Shown here: piece after piece, positions 23,581 to 34,016 of the stretch
Layout: each line of letters begins with the position of its first letter
Numbering within the stretch: position 1 is the stretch's first letter
Assembly: GCA_013180625.2 (NCBI GenBank)
Contig: SNVD02008151.1
Location: forward strand, 62,001-126,000
Direction: 5' to 3'
DNA length: 64,000 nt
From: Boswellia sacra
Lineage: Eukaryota > Streptophyta > Magnoliopsida > Sapindales > Burseraceae
Notes under the pieces: model-generated
Database searches by the model: none
The model's input: the letters and a program-made list of their open reading frames with translations, nothing else
Told to the model about the DNA's origin: nothing
Program-made: the position numbers and the translations under genes

Positions 23581-23780
23581 TTAGCCCTTAAGTCAGCATA
23601 CTAGCCCTTCAATGGGCATTTCAGCCCTTAAGTGGGCATAACTCTTTTGTAGGAATTGAAGAGTAAAGCAAATGATGAAAAGTCTAACATTTTGTAGATG
23701 AAGGCGAGGATGCCAAGATAAGAAGAGGAAAGACGAAGCAAGAGTGCTTTGTTGATTTTTTGCGTCTCACAAACTGCTCC

Positions 23781-23795
23781 AAAGTAGGGGCAAGC
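23781..23795 (+). promoter_or_regulatory. Polypurine tract of the Tat-like remnant
   Basis: aaagtaggggcaagc lies directly before tatagacac, matching the usual Tat/Ogre layout in which a G-rich tract precedes an LTR starting TGTAGACAC. Confidence 0.55.
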
Positions 23796-25830
23796 TATAG
23801 ACACTTGATTTTTGAGGCTTCATAATGAAGTGAAGATGAATGAAGAGCAAAAAAAATGACCAAAATGCCCTTGAAAGCAAAAATAAAAGAGTTGAGGAAG
23901 AAACCGACCGAAAGCTTTGAAAACTGACACATGACTTTGAAAAATCACAAAAATTAATCTAGGAGGAATCTGAAGATGAGTTATATACTGTTGCAAAGCT
24001 ACGGATGTCTAGGTTTCACAAAATTTTACAGATCATGAATCGAATTTGAACTCAAAGAGTTACACATGATCAAACTATTGAAGGTTAGCCAGGATTGCAT
24101 TGAAAAAAAATACAAAACCAAAGGGTTCAATGGACCACAATCAGTCGGTGGTTGCAGGACAGTCAGGCAGCTATCCTACTACTAGCCAATGGTCCACCCA
24201 CAACTGATTGGATGTCCCACTGCCGGCTGGTGGTCCTCACACAGTCGACTGGCTATCATTCTCTTAATTTTTGAAAATTTTGCCACCAACCTTCCTTTTT
24301 CATCCTACTCCTTCCTTTTTCAATTTTAGCCCTCAACTGTATAAAAGCCCCCTCCTGCTCACTTTCAAAACACACAGAAATCTTTTCTCTTCCTCTCTAA
24401 GGTATACTTGAGAATTCAATGAGTCTTTTCTAGATTAAAAATTTTTTGAGCGTTTTATATTGCTCTAAACCCGGAAATGGTACATTTTTAGAGCAATTCT
24501 CTCTTCTCCATCCTCTTTTCTTATTTATTTTTCTAGCTTAGAATTAAGCATGATTTGGTTTATTTTTGCTTAGAATAAGCATGTTATGATTCTATTTTGA
24601 TACTTAGAAGCTTGTTTAGGGATTTTATGAATTATTTTAACCTTTTCATTATTTTGCTAGGTGGATAAAAGTGCCAAGGTAAGTCTGCTTTCCCTTCTTT
24701 ATTAGAAACATGTTTAGGAGTTTATTCTTTGCAAATGCTTAGAATCATGCTTAGGAGCATATGTTTAGTATCATGCTTAGGAGCATATGTTTAGAATCAA
24801 GCTTTAGAGCACATGATTAGAATCATGCTGAGAAGACTTATAATTGTTTTGAAACATGCTTGGAAATAGCATAGAATAGGCAAGAATTGCTTTGATTGAT
24901 TGACTTGTCATATTGATTGCTTGAATTAGGCTAGAATAGCCATGTTTCAATTGGTGTAATTAGGCTGGAAATGCCATGTTTAGGCTAGAATTGTCATGAA
25001 TTATTACAATTACTATGGATAGGCTAGAATTGTCATGCTTAGCTAGAATTACCATGATAGAATTATCAAATTATGTAGAAGTGCCACGATTTTAGTTTAT
25101 GGCTTTATTTTGATTAATTACCATGTTTAGAAATGTGATCGAATAATTGTATGATGCCATGAAATGGTGATGGACTCACATTGATGGTGAAAGACCATCA
25201 CTTAGAATAATCAAATGTATGTGTGAATGATGCCATGAAGAGGCTTGATAAACAATGAACAGACTTACATATGATGGTGAGGAATTCACTGTTTATCAAG
25301 TCTTCAATTGATTGTTTATATTTGATATTTGAATTACATGAATATGTTATGAATGAATGGATATTTTGAAGTATTTAAAAGTAGATTTACTTTACTTGTT
25401 GAATAACATTGATGTAATCCTACTCCCATTCCCCCATGTACGAAAGAAATTGTAATTCTATTTCTCCTCTCTCTTTCTTTATATGAATATACAATTGTTA
25501 TTGATTGAATATACCTCACATGTCTTAAAAAAAATTGAATAATGTGTGCATAAAACGAACCACTTAAGTGGACTGTATAATAATATATGCTATTCTTATT
25601 TAGTATACCCTCGTGGAGGCCAGATTTAGATTCAAGCAAGGCGAGTGGCTCATACCTAACTTCCTGAACCCATCTCTAAAGGGATGAGGGTAGTTTAGGT
25701 CCTAAAGCGAGGGATCAAATTGCCCCATTAATTCCTAATTGAATAATTGGGTGGCGACTCCGTTCTCCAGACGTGTCCATGGCTCATTTATTCTCTCTTA
25801 AGTCTCGAAAGAGGCTTTGATACAGTGTCA
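23796..25830 (+). repeat. LTR of a Tat/Ogre-like gypsy element
   Basis: It starts tatagacac (TG changed to TA) after a purine tract and ends tacagtgtca at 25830, where Copia-1 gag resumes. It has a TATA box tataaaag at 24340-24347. gtggcgactcc at 25751-25761 is a phrase I associate with the 3' end of Tat-type LTRs, though it could instead be a tRNA-Arg-type primer site, which would place the LTR end near 25750. No second LTR is in the window, so the boundaries rest on motif resemblance. Confidence 0.55.
24340..24347 (+). promoter_or_regulatory. TATA box of the Tat-like LTR
   Basis: tataaaag followed by a C-rich stretch, about 550 bp into the LTR. Confidence 0.5.
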
Positions 25831-26400
25831 TGATCGCAAACGCTTTGGCAGGATGAAAGCCCTATTCACATAAAGATCTTAAAATCTTTCCTACAATTTT
25901 TGAGTTAGAAAAACGTTCTTCTAATAGTGCAGGTGCACTAATAATGTCACATAACGTTGAATAAAAATTTGAAATAGTTTCTTCCTTATGCGTGGTTATA
26001 TTCTAGAATTTAGATGCAAGCATATTTATTTTAGTTTGCTTTACATAATCTGTTCCTTTATTTTTTGTTTCAAGATGATCCCAAGCTTCTTTAGCACTAG
26101 TACATGATGAAATCAAACTAAATTGATTAAGACTTGCAAGCATCTATTGCTTTTGAGTTCTAATTTGCTAGGACATACTCTTCTTGACTCTATGCTGACT
26201 GTGGTTTCTTTTCAGGTTCTCCAAATTCTCCAATTTGAATTGGATGAATCTAGCCATTAACAACACTTCCCTATACCCTTTGATCAATAGATTTGAGGAA
26301 ATACATCGTTCTAGCTTTCCAACACTCGTAATTATCTTAATCTAACATAGATTGATGGTTGATAGAGCTTCTATTCCTTGGCAAATCTATTTCTTCAAAT
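25831..26400 (-). pseudogene. gag: Copia-1 gag N-terminal part (UBN2-type)
   Basis: On the minus strand: NYECWKARTMYFLKSIDQRV near 26330, SAKEAWDHLETKNKGTDYVK near 26090, then NMLASKF and SNSKIVGKILRSL near 25900. This is the conserved order of the copia Gag (UBN2) domain. It is interrupted by several stops and cut off at 25831 by the Tat-like LTR. The C-terminal part lies at 20108-20696, with an unknown amount missing between. Confidence 0.8.
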
Positions 26401-26432
26401 CAAACACCCAGGATCTGCACAGATTCGTTCCT

Positions 26433-26444
26433 GCTTTGATACCA
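26433..26444 (-). other. Copia-1 primer binding site (tRNA-iMet type)
   Basis: The minus strand reads TGGTATCAAAGC two bases after the LTR end. It differs by one base from TGGTATCAGAGC, the standard plant initiator-Met site, which is exact in Copia-3. Confidence 0.8.
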
Positions 26445-26446
26445 AT

Positions 26447-27183
26447 TATGGGTTTGAAGGGATGGATCTGTCCCCATATACAACATAGAAGCAACCATAG
26501 ATACTATAATAGAAATGTAAAAGTTGCACAACAATTTGACACGGTTCGGTTTATCAACAAAATTACATCCACAGGCAGTATGAAATGCAATTCACTATGT
26601 AGTTTGTTCATTTACAAGACATAGGAGACTTTTATAGTGATTTGAGTCACACAAATCCACTGACCTATTCTATGTAAAGCTACTGACCTTGAGACCTACA
26701 CTAGTAACTCAGTTCACTCCTTACTGCACTCATTCAATCTGTTAAAGAAACCTTAATAGAAAAACCGTAAATGACACATATGAATACTTAAATACACACT
26801 CAAACAAATAAAAACTCAAAGAGTTTAAACAAATAAAAGATGCTCTCAAGACGTAAGCTAACAAGATCTCTAAACACTCAATGCATCTTCATTGTCCTTA
26901 TCACAATACAATTGTGAGTTCTTCTTTGTACATGTTCTAATGTTGTAGATCAACTCATTCAAGAATTGCAGTTTAGCTGCAATTTGTTTGTTGCACTTAT
27001 CACATTAGTTTTATAAGGGATAAAGTTTAGATAAAACATAATCCTAGTTAAATATGAAATCCTAAGAATAAGTAATTATCTCAAAATTGGCTTTTATCAC
27101 AAGATGTCAAAATAAAATAAAACACAACAACAATATGCTATGTCATCAATATGCCACGTAGGCATGCTATCCTGGAGCTAACA
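26447..27183 (-). repeat. Copia-1 right (5') LTR
   Basis: 737 bp. On the minus strand it starts TGTTAGCTCC and ends CCCATA (originally CCCACA, judging from the left LTR). It carries the uninterrupted version of the site into which Athila-1 inserted. Confidence 0.88.
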
Positions 27184-27188
27184 CGTAC
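27184..27188. repeat. Copia-1 target site duplication, right copy
   Basis: cgtac; the partner at 1128-1132 is cgtat. Confidence 0.7.
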
Positions 27189-28016
27189 AAAGGCGCATGT
27201 TAAAGGATAAATACTTGTTATTCCTACTGCCCATTAGCTTTTCTTTTTAAAAAAATAAAAAGTAAAAAATAATCTCAAAAGTGTATTATACTTTTTATTT
27301 TCATTTTTGCATTCTAATAATTGCCAATTATAATCTAATTTGAACTCAAATATTTCAAGACAGAATTAATCTTCTATACCTGTGGTGGGAGATAATTGAA
27401 ACTTGAAATTACACAGTTATTGAAATTAATTCCAACTATGTTTCTATCTTGATACTTTGATTTTCAATTTCAATTGGGTTGGGTAAGCACGTATAAAATT
27501 GATGGGTAAGCAGTCATGAAATTGATGACAAATATATTTTTTTTGTAGAGATGTTACTAGTTTAGTGATGATAGGAACTGATTAATACATATAACACATC
27601 AAACCTGTAATAGAATAATGATATTTTCCCCAAATTGTATCTCAATACATGGTAATCTTCACAAAACAATAGATGAAGTTATTTCGTGGTGATAGTCTTT
27701 TATTAAAAACTCTGGAGCCAATAGTACTATTAACAGAAATGACGGCTTCGTGAATTAACCCATATGTTGTGTAACATTGGATGGATGATATTCAATATTA
27801 ATGCTGGCAAGGTATGAGAATAAATTCCAAAATTATTTCTTGAAGGACTTAAAATTTGAATGTGAGAAGATGCATACAATACAAGTGGCCCATTAGTGTC
27901 ACAAACCGTAATTCTTATGTAAAGAATATAAATATTGAATATTGCTTCATGATTAGTGTAAGTTTCATAGAGGAAGAAGGAAAGAATAATTCTTGGCTTT
28001 GACTACTTAGGTTTAA
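27189..28016. other. AT-rich spacer, no gene seen
   Basis: No coding, RNA-gene or repeat signal was recognised. Confidence 0.55.
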
Positions 28017-28021
28017 TGATA

Positions 28022-28312
28022 TGAACACAAATATTGGTTGTTTCGAGAGAACCACTACTCAGAGAAAACAAATAACAAACTTTAAGAAACTCTTCAATTT
28101 TGTATTTTATTAAACTAGTAATGAGTTTAAATACAAAATAAAAGGATAAAATAACTACAAATTAAATAATTTAAATTATAAAGAAAACTTATCCTAACAA
28201 ATTGTTCTTAATAATTAACTAATACTATTAAAAATATTAAATCACTCCTAAAAATCCTACTGCAAAATCAACAAATAATCTGATCATCCATAATCTTCCG
28301 ACGTACATAACA
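28022..28312 (-). repeat. TRIM-like element 3' LTR
   Basis: Shares aacacaaatattggttgttt..., taaactagtaatgagttt... and ...atccataatcttcc with the right copy, with scattered substitutions. Confidence 0.85.
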
Positions 28313-28389
28313 TTCCTCTCCCTTTGAAACAATCCTTATTTCACGGATAAAATTATCTTGGTAATGTTAGGTATTTGGCTGGGAAGTAA

Positions 28390-28914
28390 TTATAAAAATA
28401 TAATCACCAACGGTAACCTGCACAAAATGAGGCAACCATGATTGAATGGAATGAATTGGTAAGAAGATGACTTTGCCTTTGATTTTTTTGGTTGGCTCGT
28501 TTTGATGATTGGTTTATTTGATATGAGTTTGGACTTATTTGGATATGGTGTTGGTGATGGCAGCAGTGATGAAAATTTTGGAGGCACTTCACAAGCCTTG
28601 AGAGAAGATTGGGAAATTTGGATTGCAACACTATTGATAGGAGCATTTGGCTTTTGTTCAGTCACTATAGTAGATTGAACTACTAGTTGATCCATTTTAG
28701 CAATTAATTTATTGAACAATTCAGTCATTTTGTTCATAATCTCATGTTGGCCGATTGAAAGTGTAGCCACAGATTGCTCCAACTTTTGAACTCGTTGCTG
28801 AACTCTTTGCCAAACATGATGATCCATATCTGAACACAATTTGTGATTCATGTCTGGCTCTGATACGAACACAAATATTGGTTGTTTCAAGAGAGCCACT
28901 CTCCAGAAAAACAA
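28390..28914 (-). pseudogene. Gag-like N-terminal ORF in TRIM-like element
   Basis: An open frame of about 174 codons that begins inside the 5' LTR and runs to the end of the interior. The part after the primer site reads SEPDMNHKLCSDMDHHVWQR, then a heptad-like, probably coiled-coil stretch (RVQKLEQSVATLSIG...MNKMTELFNKL), then a Pro/Ser/Lys-rich tail. This resembles the N-terminal coiled-coil segment of some plant retroelement Gag proteins. No catalytic domain. It may simply be retained because the element is small. Confidence 0.4.
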
Positions 28915-29145
28915 ATAACAAACTTTAAGAAACTCTTTAATTCTGTATTTTATTAAACTAGTAATGAGTTTAAATACAAAATAAAAGGATAATACTACAA
29001 ATTAAATAATTTGAATTTTAAAGAAAAATTATCCTAACAAATTATTCTTAATAACTAACTAATCCTAATAAAATTCCTAATATCGCTCCTAAAAATTCTA
29101 TTGCAAAATAATCTGATCATCCATAATCTTCCAACGTATGTAACA
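28866..29145 (-). repeat. TRIM-like element 5' LTR
   Basis: 280 bp, homologous to 28022-28312. It ends taaca on the plus strand. Confidence 0.85.
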
Positions 29146-30411
29146 TTTGCCCTTATCACTTCTTAGGTTTCCTACACACAACATATATAAATATTTATTA
29201 TTTATTTATTTATGGGGTGATATAACTTACTTCTTTTTAATCTCAGTTTTTGACAATAATCTTCGACTTTTTATTTTTCATTATAATCGATTAACTTAAG
29301 CTATATTGTAGTAAACATTTAGGTGCAAAAATAAAGTTAGAGGATGCATGTTATTATTGTGCTTATTAATAACCAAGATAACCAAACCAATTATATTTTA
29401 TTTTTCACAAAAACTTTAATAACATGAAAATATATTCAAATAAGTCTTTGATTAATATAATCACCTTGATTTTTTTTCTCGTGGGTTATGTTATTGGAAT
29501 TGTATTTTTAGATTTAAGTTTTCAAACTCTCTGCATTCACTAAAATAAAATTGTAAATGAAAGTTAATTAGGGGATTTTTTTTTTTTATCTGAATTTTAC
29601 TTATTCTCAAACTTTAAATGTTTTTATTTTGTTTATTTTTTGACTCGTAAGATAGTTATGTCTTAATAGAAAAAGCTAAAACTTATAGGTTTTATCTGTA
29701 TACAAATATCTGAATACTTTATCTCCCCAAATTCTCAAAATTAACCCTATAAAATTCATTTATGACTTGTTTTTGTCTAACATATTATACTATCTTTTCT
29801 ATCATTGTTATATATTGGTTCTATGAGTTTTTTTAGAATTATTAAATAGAAACCTAACTTGTTATTGCTTCAAATATAAAAAAAAAAAAAAATTTTTATA
29901 CAAACAATAGACACTTAAATGAATCAAATTCATAATATAATTTATTTATAATCATAAAAGATAAAACAATTTAAATAATAAATTTTGTCATACAAATACT
30001 TTAATAATATAATTGTTGAATATTAACTTGTAAATGTTTCTAATATATCAAACAAAATCATAAATGAAAATAAAATCAATAAGGATATCTACATAAAAAT
30101 ATTAGCTTAATTTCAAATATTTCAATTGAAATATTAAAATAAAAAAAAGAATAAACATACGATTCAAATTTTTATATTTAGACCCATTCAGGCTTTAGTT
30201 TAATTTAGACCCATTCATATTTCAAACAAAATAACAATAACCCCTTAGAGAGCTCTTAACTTGTTTACAAGAAGGAGAATCCTTTATAAAACTGATTATT
30301 TTGCAGCTTGCTTTAAAAAGAATTAATTTCAATCATAAAGAATGTTACAGCTTAGTTGGTGTGAAGATGGGAGCAAAACATATTCTTGTCCATATTTTAC
30401 AACAATAGACA
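29146..30411. other. AT-rich spacer, no gene seen
   Basis: Very AT-rich with homopolymer runs (T run near 29578, A run near 29877). No ORF or element boundary recognised. Confidence 0.55.
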
Positions 30412-30419
30412 GACAGGAG

Positions 30420-31694
30420 CAAGGGTGAATCCAGTGGAGGGCTAGCTTGGGCTACAGCCTCAGCTGGATTTTTGAAAATTTACAAAAATACCCCTTATAT
30501 TATTAATATAATATATTTTATATTATTCTTAAAAATGTTTTGCTATTACAATAATATGAAATTTCACTCATATCAATACATGAAATTTTGTTTGGTGTTT
30601 AAATAATTAAATACTAATATATGTAATGATTATATATGCACAAAATAAATTATATAAAGCATTGAAAGTGTGACCACCATTTCCATTCTCAACATCTTAT
30701 ATCTCTAAGTAGTTTCTCTTTCCCACTTCTGTTTCACTTAATTCTCTCTTAATCCACCTTCCTCTATCTCATTTATCTAATTTCCACTATCCAATATATT
30801 ATATAATCATTTTATATTATATTAATTACTTGCTTAATGAAGTTAATCATCAATCAATTTAATTTCATTCTGTACAATTAAATTACAACATCTACCAAAT
30901 TGATTACTCATCTTCAAGCTTCAACGAGCTCATCCGCCTAGCCAGCTAATTAATTTTTCTTTCCATGTTTTATCTCTCAAATCTCTATCTTTTCACTTTA
31001 ATTATCTTTTAGCAATCAAACTAAAAAATTTAGGCGTTCAAAGGTTATCTCTTAGCACTTACATTTGAAGGTAATTAGTTTATTTAAGTAATTAGTTTGA
31101 GATTAATTTATGAGTTTAAGATTAATTTAGTTTTAATAATGTTATTTAATTTGTTTTGATAAATTAATTGTAATGTGTATGTTGTCTAACATATTAGAGG
31201 ATAATTATTTTTTAGGTATTCAATCTGAAGTATATTTTTGTTATAGAGTTGATTTATGAGTTTTAGAATTAGTATTAATGTTTTGTTTCATTAATTGGTT
31301 AGTAGTATATTATATGAGAAATAGAATATTACAAGTTTAATTAGATGACCAACGAAAACATATTTTAGTAGATATTACGATATAGACTATAGAATAGATT
31401 ATAGTATTGAACTATTTCTAGAGCGTGTGAGTGACTACATCATATACGTATGTCATGAATCATAACGTAGTAATGGGATTAAGATTAATCGAAACAAACA
31501 AATTTACAAGCAAATTAGTAAGTATACACTATAATTCAATACTCATCTCTTTAATTTTTAGGGGTAAGATTTCTTATGTCTCCTTTATCTAGGAGTAAAA
31601 TTTTAATTTTTTATTAATAAAATTTCCTTGTACTGTCGAGGTTTTTCTAATTAAACTCAACCCAGGTTAGAAAAAATTCCTGGATCCACCCATG
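30420..31694. mobile_element. Non-autonomous hAT-like element, copy 1
   Basis: The termini are imperfect inverted repeats: caagggtgaatccag on the left, and the complement of the right end reads catgggtggatccag. Flanking 8-mers gacaggag (30412-30419) and cataggag (31695-31702) match at six of eight positions, the duplication length expected for hAT transposons. There is no transposase ORF. The interior is homologous to copy 2 (tcttcaagcttca, tagcaatcaaact, ttcaaaggttaYctctt). Confidence 0.7.
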
Positions 31695-31702
31695 CATAGG
31701 AG

Positions 31703-32757
31703 TGTCCCTGAGATAAGAAGTTGTTTCCTCGAATTCAAACATAGATAATGAATCTGAATAGTATATAATTATAAAGTTGAGACCTTTAATCATCTTTAAT
31801 ATCCTCTCAGAAAATTGATGTGATGAACGTGTAAGAATTTAACTAGCAAGTTAATTTTCAAGCTGATTGATACCAGCAAGAGTAGATTTAGATTCTTACA
31901 CGTTCATCATCATGATTTTTTTTATTTTCATTGAAAGAAAAGTTTCAATATGTAAATGGTTCAAAATACAGGATCATTTAAAATTTCCTACTTTTATTTT
32001 AAGTTAATTCTTTAAAATTAAATTCATGAAGAATAATTGGAAATAGTCCCTTAGATTCCATATTCTAAAATCGTCTCCTATCTCACTCCCAAAAGTTTCT
32101 TGATCTAAGGTGACTTTTTAATCATGTCTAAACTTTTCACTAATTGTATTTCTAATTATTTAATTAATTAGTAACTTAATTCTCTCAATTTTTTTAATTA
32201 AATTTGCCAAGTTAGAAAACTTTAGGTCTCCTCTTCCAATTTTGGTAGTTGAAGTCCAGATCCACCTGAAATGTTGTCATATGCCGAACACTTCTTACCA
32301 ACTTGTCTCCTAACTCAACTCAGAACAACAGACTCTATCACTATAATACGTTTGGGAGGGCGAAAACTGAAAATAAATTAAAACATATAAAGACATATAT
32401 ATATATATATATATTGTTATGTTATTTCTTCTATCATTTTTTTAGAACAATATATGTTTATGAAAAGAGTAATACCATATGTATATATATGGGAGGAGAT
32501 CTTTTGAAACAAATTTTTGACACAATTCATTAAAACAAATTTATAGCAATTGATCTCACCAAATCCAATGGTTGAGATTAAAAGTCAACAAATTGCATTT
32601 TTAATCATTGATCAACAAAATCTAATACAATATATAAATTCCCTACAAAAATTAAATCCTATAAACCAATACAATATATAATGATCGGAAGAGTGAAAAT
32701 TGAAAAGAAATTAAAACAAATTAGATTCATAGCATGAACATCACGAATGAAGAAATG
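31703..32757. other. AT-rich spacer with a foldback and TA repeat
   Basis: Contains a perfect 17-bp inverted repeat (31822-31838 with 31892-31908) and a (TA)n tract at about 32396-32414. No gene seen. Confidence 0.55.
31822..31908. repeat. Foldback: 17-bp perfect inverted repeat, 53-bp spacer
   Basis: gatgaacgtgtaagaat at 31822-31838 is exactly complementary to attcttacacgttcatc at 31892-31908. It could be the core of a degraded foldback or MITE. Confidence 0.75.
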
Positions 32758-33854
32758 CAAGGTGGATTTATTGGAAGGCTAGATCGGGCTGGAATTTTTG
32801 AAATTTACAACAGTACCCTTGTGAGATAATTAATATAATATTTATTATCTATTCTAAAAATTACTTTATTAATTACTTACTGATCTTCAAGCTTCAGCGA
32901 GTAATTTCATTGCAACAGTCAACTTTCTTTCCACTTTTTATTTCCCAAATGTTGATATTTCACTTATCTTTTAGCAATCAAACTTAAAGAATTTAGATAT
33001 TCAAAGGTTACCTCTTGACTCTTACCTTTCAAAGAATTTCAAAGTAATTAGTTTAAGATTGATTTCTGGTTTTAAGACTTAGTTTTAACATGTTATTTAA
33101 TGGATTTTGATAGATTAATTGCGATGTTGTTTGTTGTGTAACATATATTAGAGGATAATTCTTTTTCAAGTTTTTAGTTTGAAATATAATTTGTTGTAGA
33201 TTTGATTTGTGGGTTTTATTAATTAGTACTAATGTTGTGTTATATTAATTGGTTATTTATGTTGTATATTATATAAGAAATAGAATATTACAAATTTAAT
33301 TAGAAGATCAACAAAAAAATATTTTATATAGATATTATGAATAGACTAGAATATTACAGTTTTAATTAGAAAATTTTCAAATAATTTTTTACTTCTTTAT
33401 GATATTTATGTCATTTATCGGTGATAATTAAATTAATAGTAAGAACAATATAATAGAAATTGATATAATTGAAGTAATTAAAAATGTTATGGTTATGTGC
33501 AAATTGTTAAGTAATAGTATAAAACAATATTGAATAACCATTGAAAAAGAGTTGATGGATTGTATTGATTTAAATGAGATGATTGAAATTTTATGTTATA
33601 AAATATTATAGAGTACAACTTTAGTAGTTTATTGTTATTGTAATTACATTGCATATTTGTTTTTCCTTATATTATTGTCGTTTTAATTTTACTTTTACCT
33701 ATGTATAGAATATGCATTTTAAAGAGTAAGGTTCATTATGTCTTTATTGCTTGAGCATAAAATTTTAATTTTTTATAAAAAATTTCTTTGTAAGGTTCAT
33801 GATCTCCTAATTAAATTTGGCATGATGGAGGAAAATTTTCTAGATCCATCCATG
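32758..33854. mobile_element. Non-autonomous hAT-like element, copy 2
   Basis: Diverged, shorter homologue of 30420-31694 in the same orientation. It starts caaggtggattt and ends tagatccatccatg, with conserved interior phrases (tgatcttcaagcttca, attcaaaggttacctctt). The target duplication is not convincing. No transposase ORF. Confidence 0.6.
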
Positions 33855-34016
33855 ATGCAAATGGTGTCACATCATTTTCTATGGGTTAATTTTAGCTTTC
33901 ATAGGGAGTATGGACTAAAATACTATATGAATAATATAATAACAGTAGTACTAGAAATTTGGAATAGAATTATTTTCCCTTTTAATAAATTCTATTTCAA
34001 AATCAAATGCAAATAA
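33855..34016. other. Short AT-rich spacer
   Basis: Lies between the second hAT-like element and the pararetrovirus-like sequence. No feature seen. Confidence 0.5.

Larger units (their letters stand above)
21261..23780 (+). other. 3' non-coding region of a Tat/Ogre-like element, rich in mini-hairpins
   Basis: No coding sequence. 21262-22100 is a degenerate tandem array with units of about 40-48 bp, built from short perfect hairpins with loop GAT. 22310-22600 and 23160-23640 contain more hairpins with loops such as AGAAG or ATAAG. It leads straight into a purine tract and LTR, the position of the 3' untranslated region of a gypsy element. The 5' part of the element is gone. Confidence 0.6.
1133..27183 (-). 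mobile_element. Copia-1: Sirevirus-like Ty1/copia retrotransposon, split by nested insertions
   Basis: Both LTRs end in TGT...ACA on the minus strand. They share the same internal sequence (compare 1139-1740 with 26453-27050, and 14183-14302 with 27076-27183). The flanking 5-bp target copies are cgtat (1128-1132) and cgtac (27184-27188). The element reads leftward: 5' LTR 26447-27183, PBS 26433-26444, gag, protease, integrase, reverse transcriptase, RNase H, an env-position ORF, then the 3' LTR. Gene order and the late extra ORF fit Sirevirus copia elements. It is interrupted by Athila-1 inside the left LTR and by a compound insertion (20697-25830) inside gag. Coding regions carry many stops and frameshifts. 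Confidence 0.88.
28022..29145 (-). mobile_element. TRIM-like mini LTR retrotransposon
   Basis: Two near-identical repeats of about 285 bp (28022-28312 and 28866-29145) flank a 553-bp interior. On the minus strand the LTR starts TGTTA. A purine tract aaagggagaggaa (complement of 28313-28325) directly precedes the 3' LTR. tatcagagc (complement of 28857-28865), the core of the tRNA-iMet primer site, directly follows the 5' LTR. The interior has room only for a gag-like fragment, so it depends on other elements. A clean target duplication was not found (tgata on the left, tttgc on the right). Confidence 0.82.

Noticed and set aside
25334..25639. 101-codon minus-strand ORF
   Set aside because: It lies inside the Tat-like LTR, shows no domain and runs antisense to the element.
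25751..25761. gtggcgactcc as a tRNA-Arg primer binding site
   Set aside because: Copia-1 gag resumes at 25831 right after a TGTCA end, so placing the LTR end at 25830 explains more; kept only as an alternative in the LTR entry.
27189..28016. Possible host gene remnant between Copia-1 and the TRIM-like element
   Set aside because: No ORF, splice pattern or domain is visible; AT content and stop density match neutral spacer.
28404..28646. 80-codon ORF inside the TRIM-like element
   Set aside because: Shadow frame of the longer gag-like ORF on the same strand.
32396..32414. TA dinucleotide run
   Set aside because: Ordinary microsatellite in AT-rich spacer; no sign of function.
33738..34016. 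92-codon plus-strand ORF
   Set aside because: It spans the end of the second hAT-like element and the adjacent spacer; no similarity and AT-driven composition.
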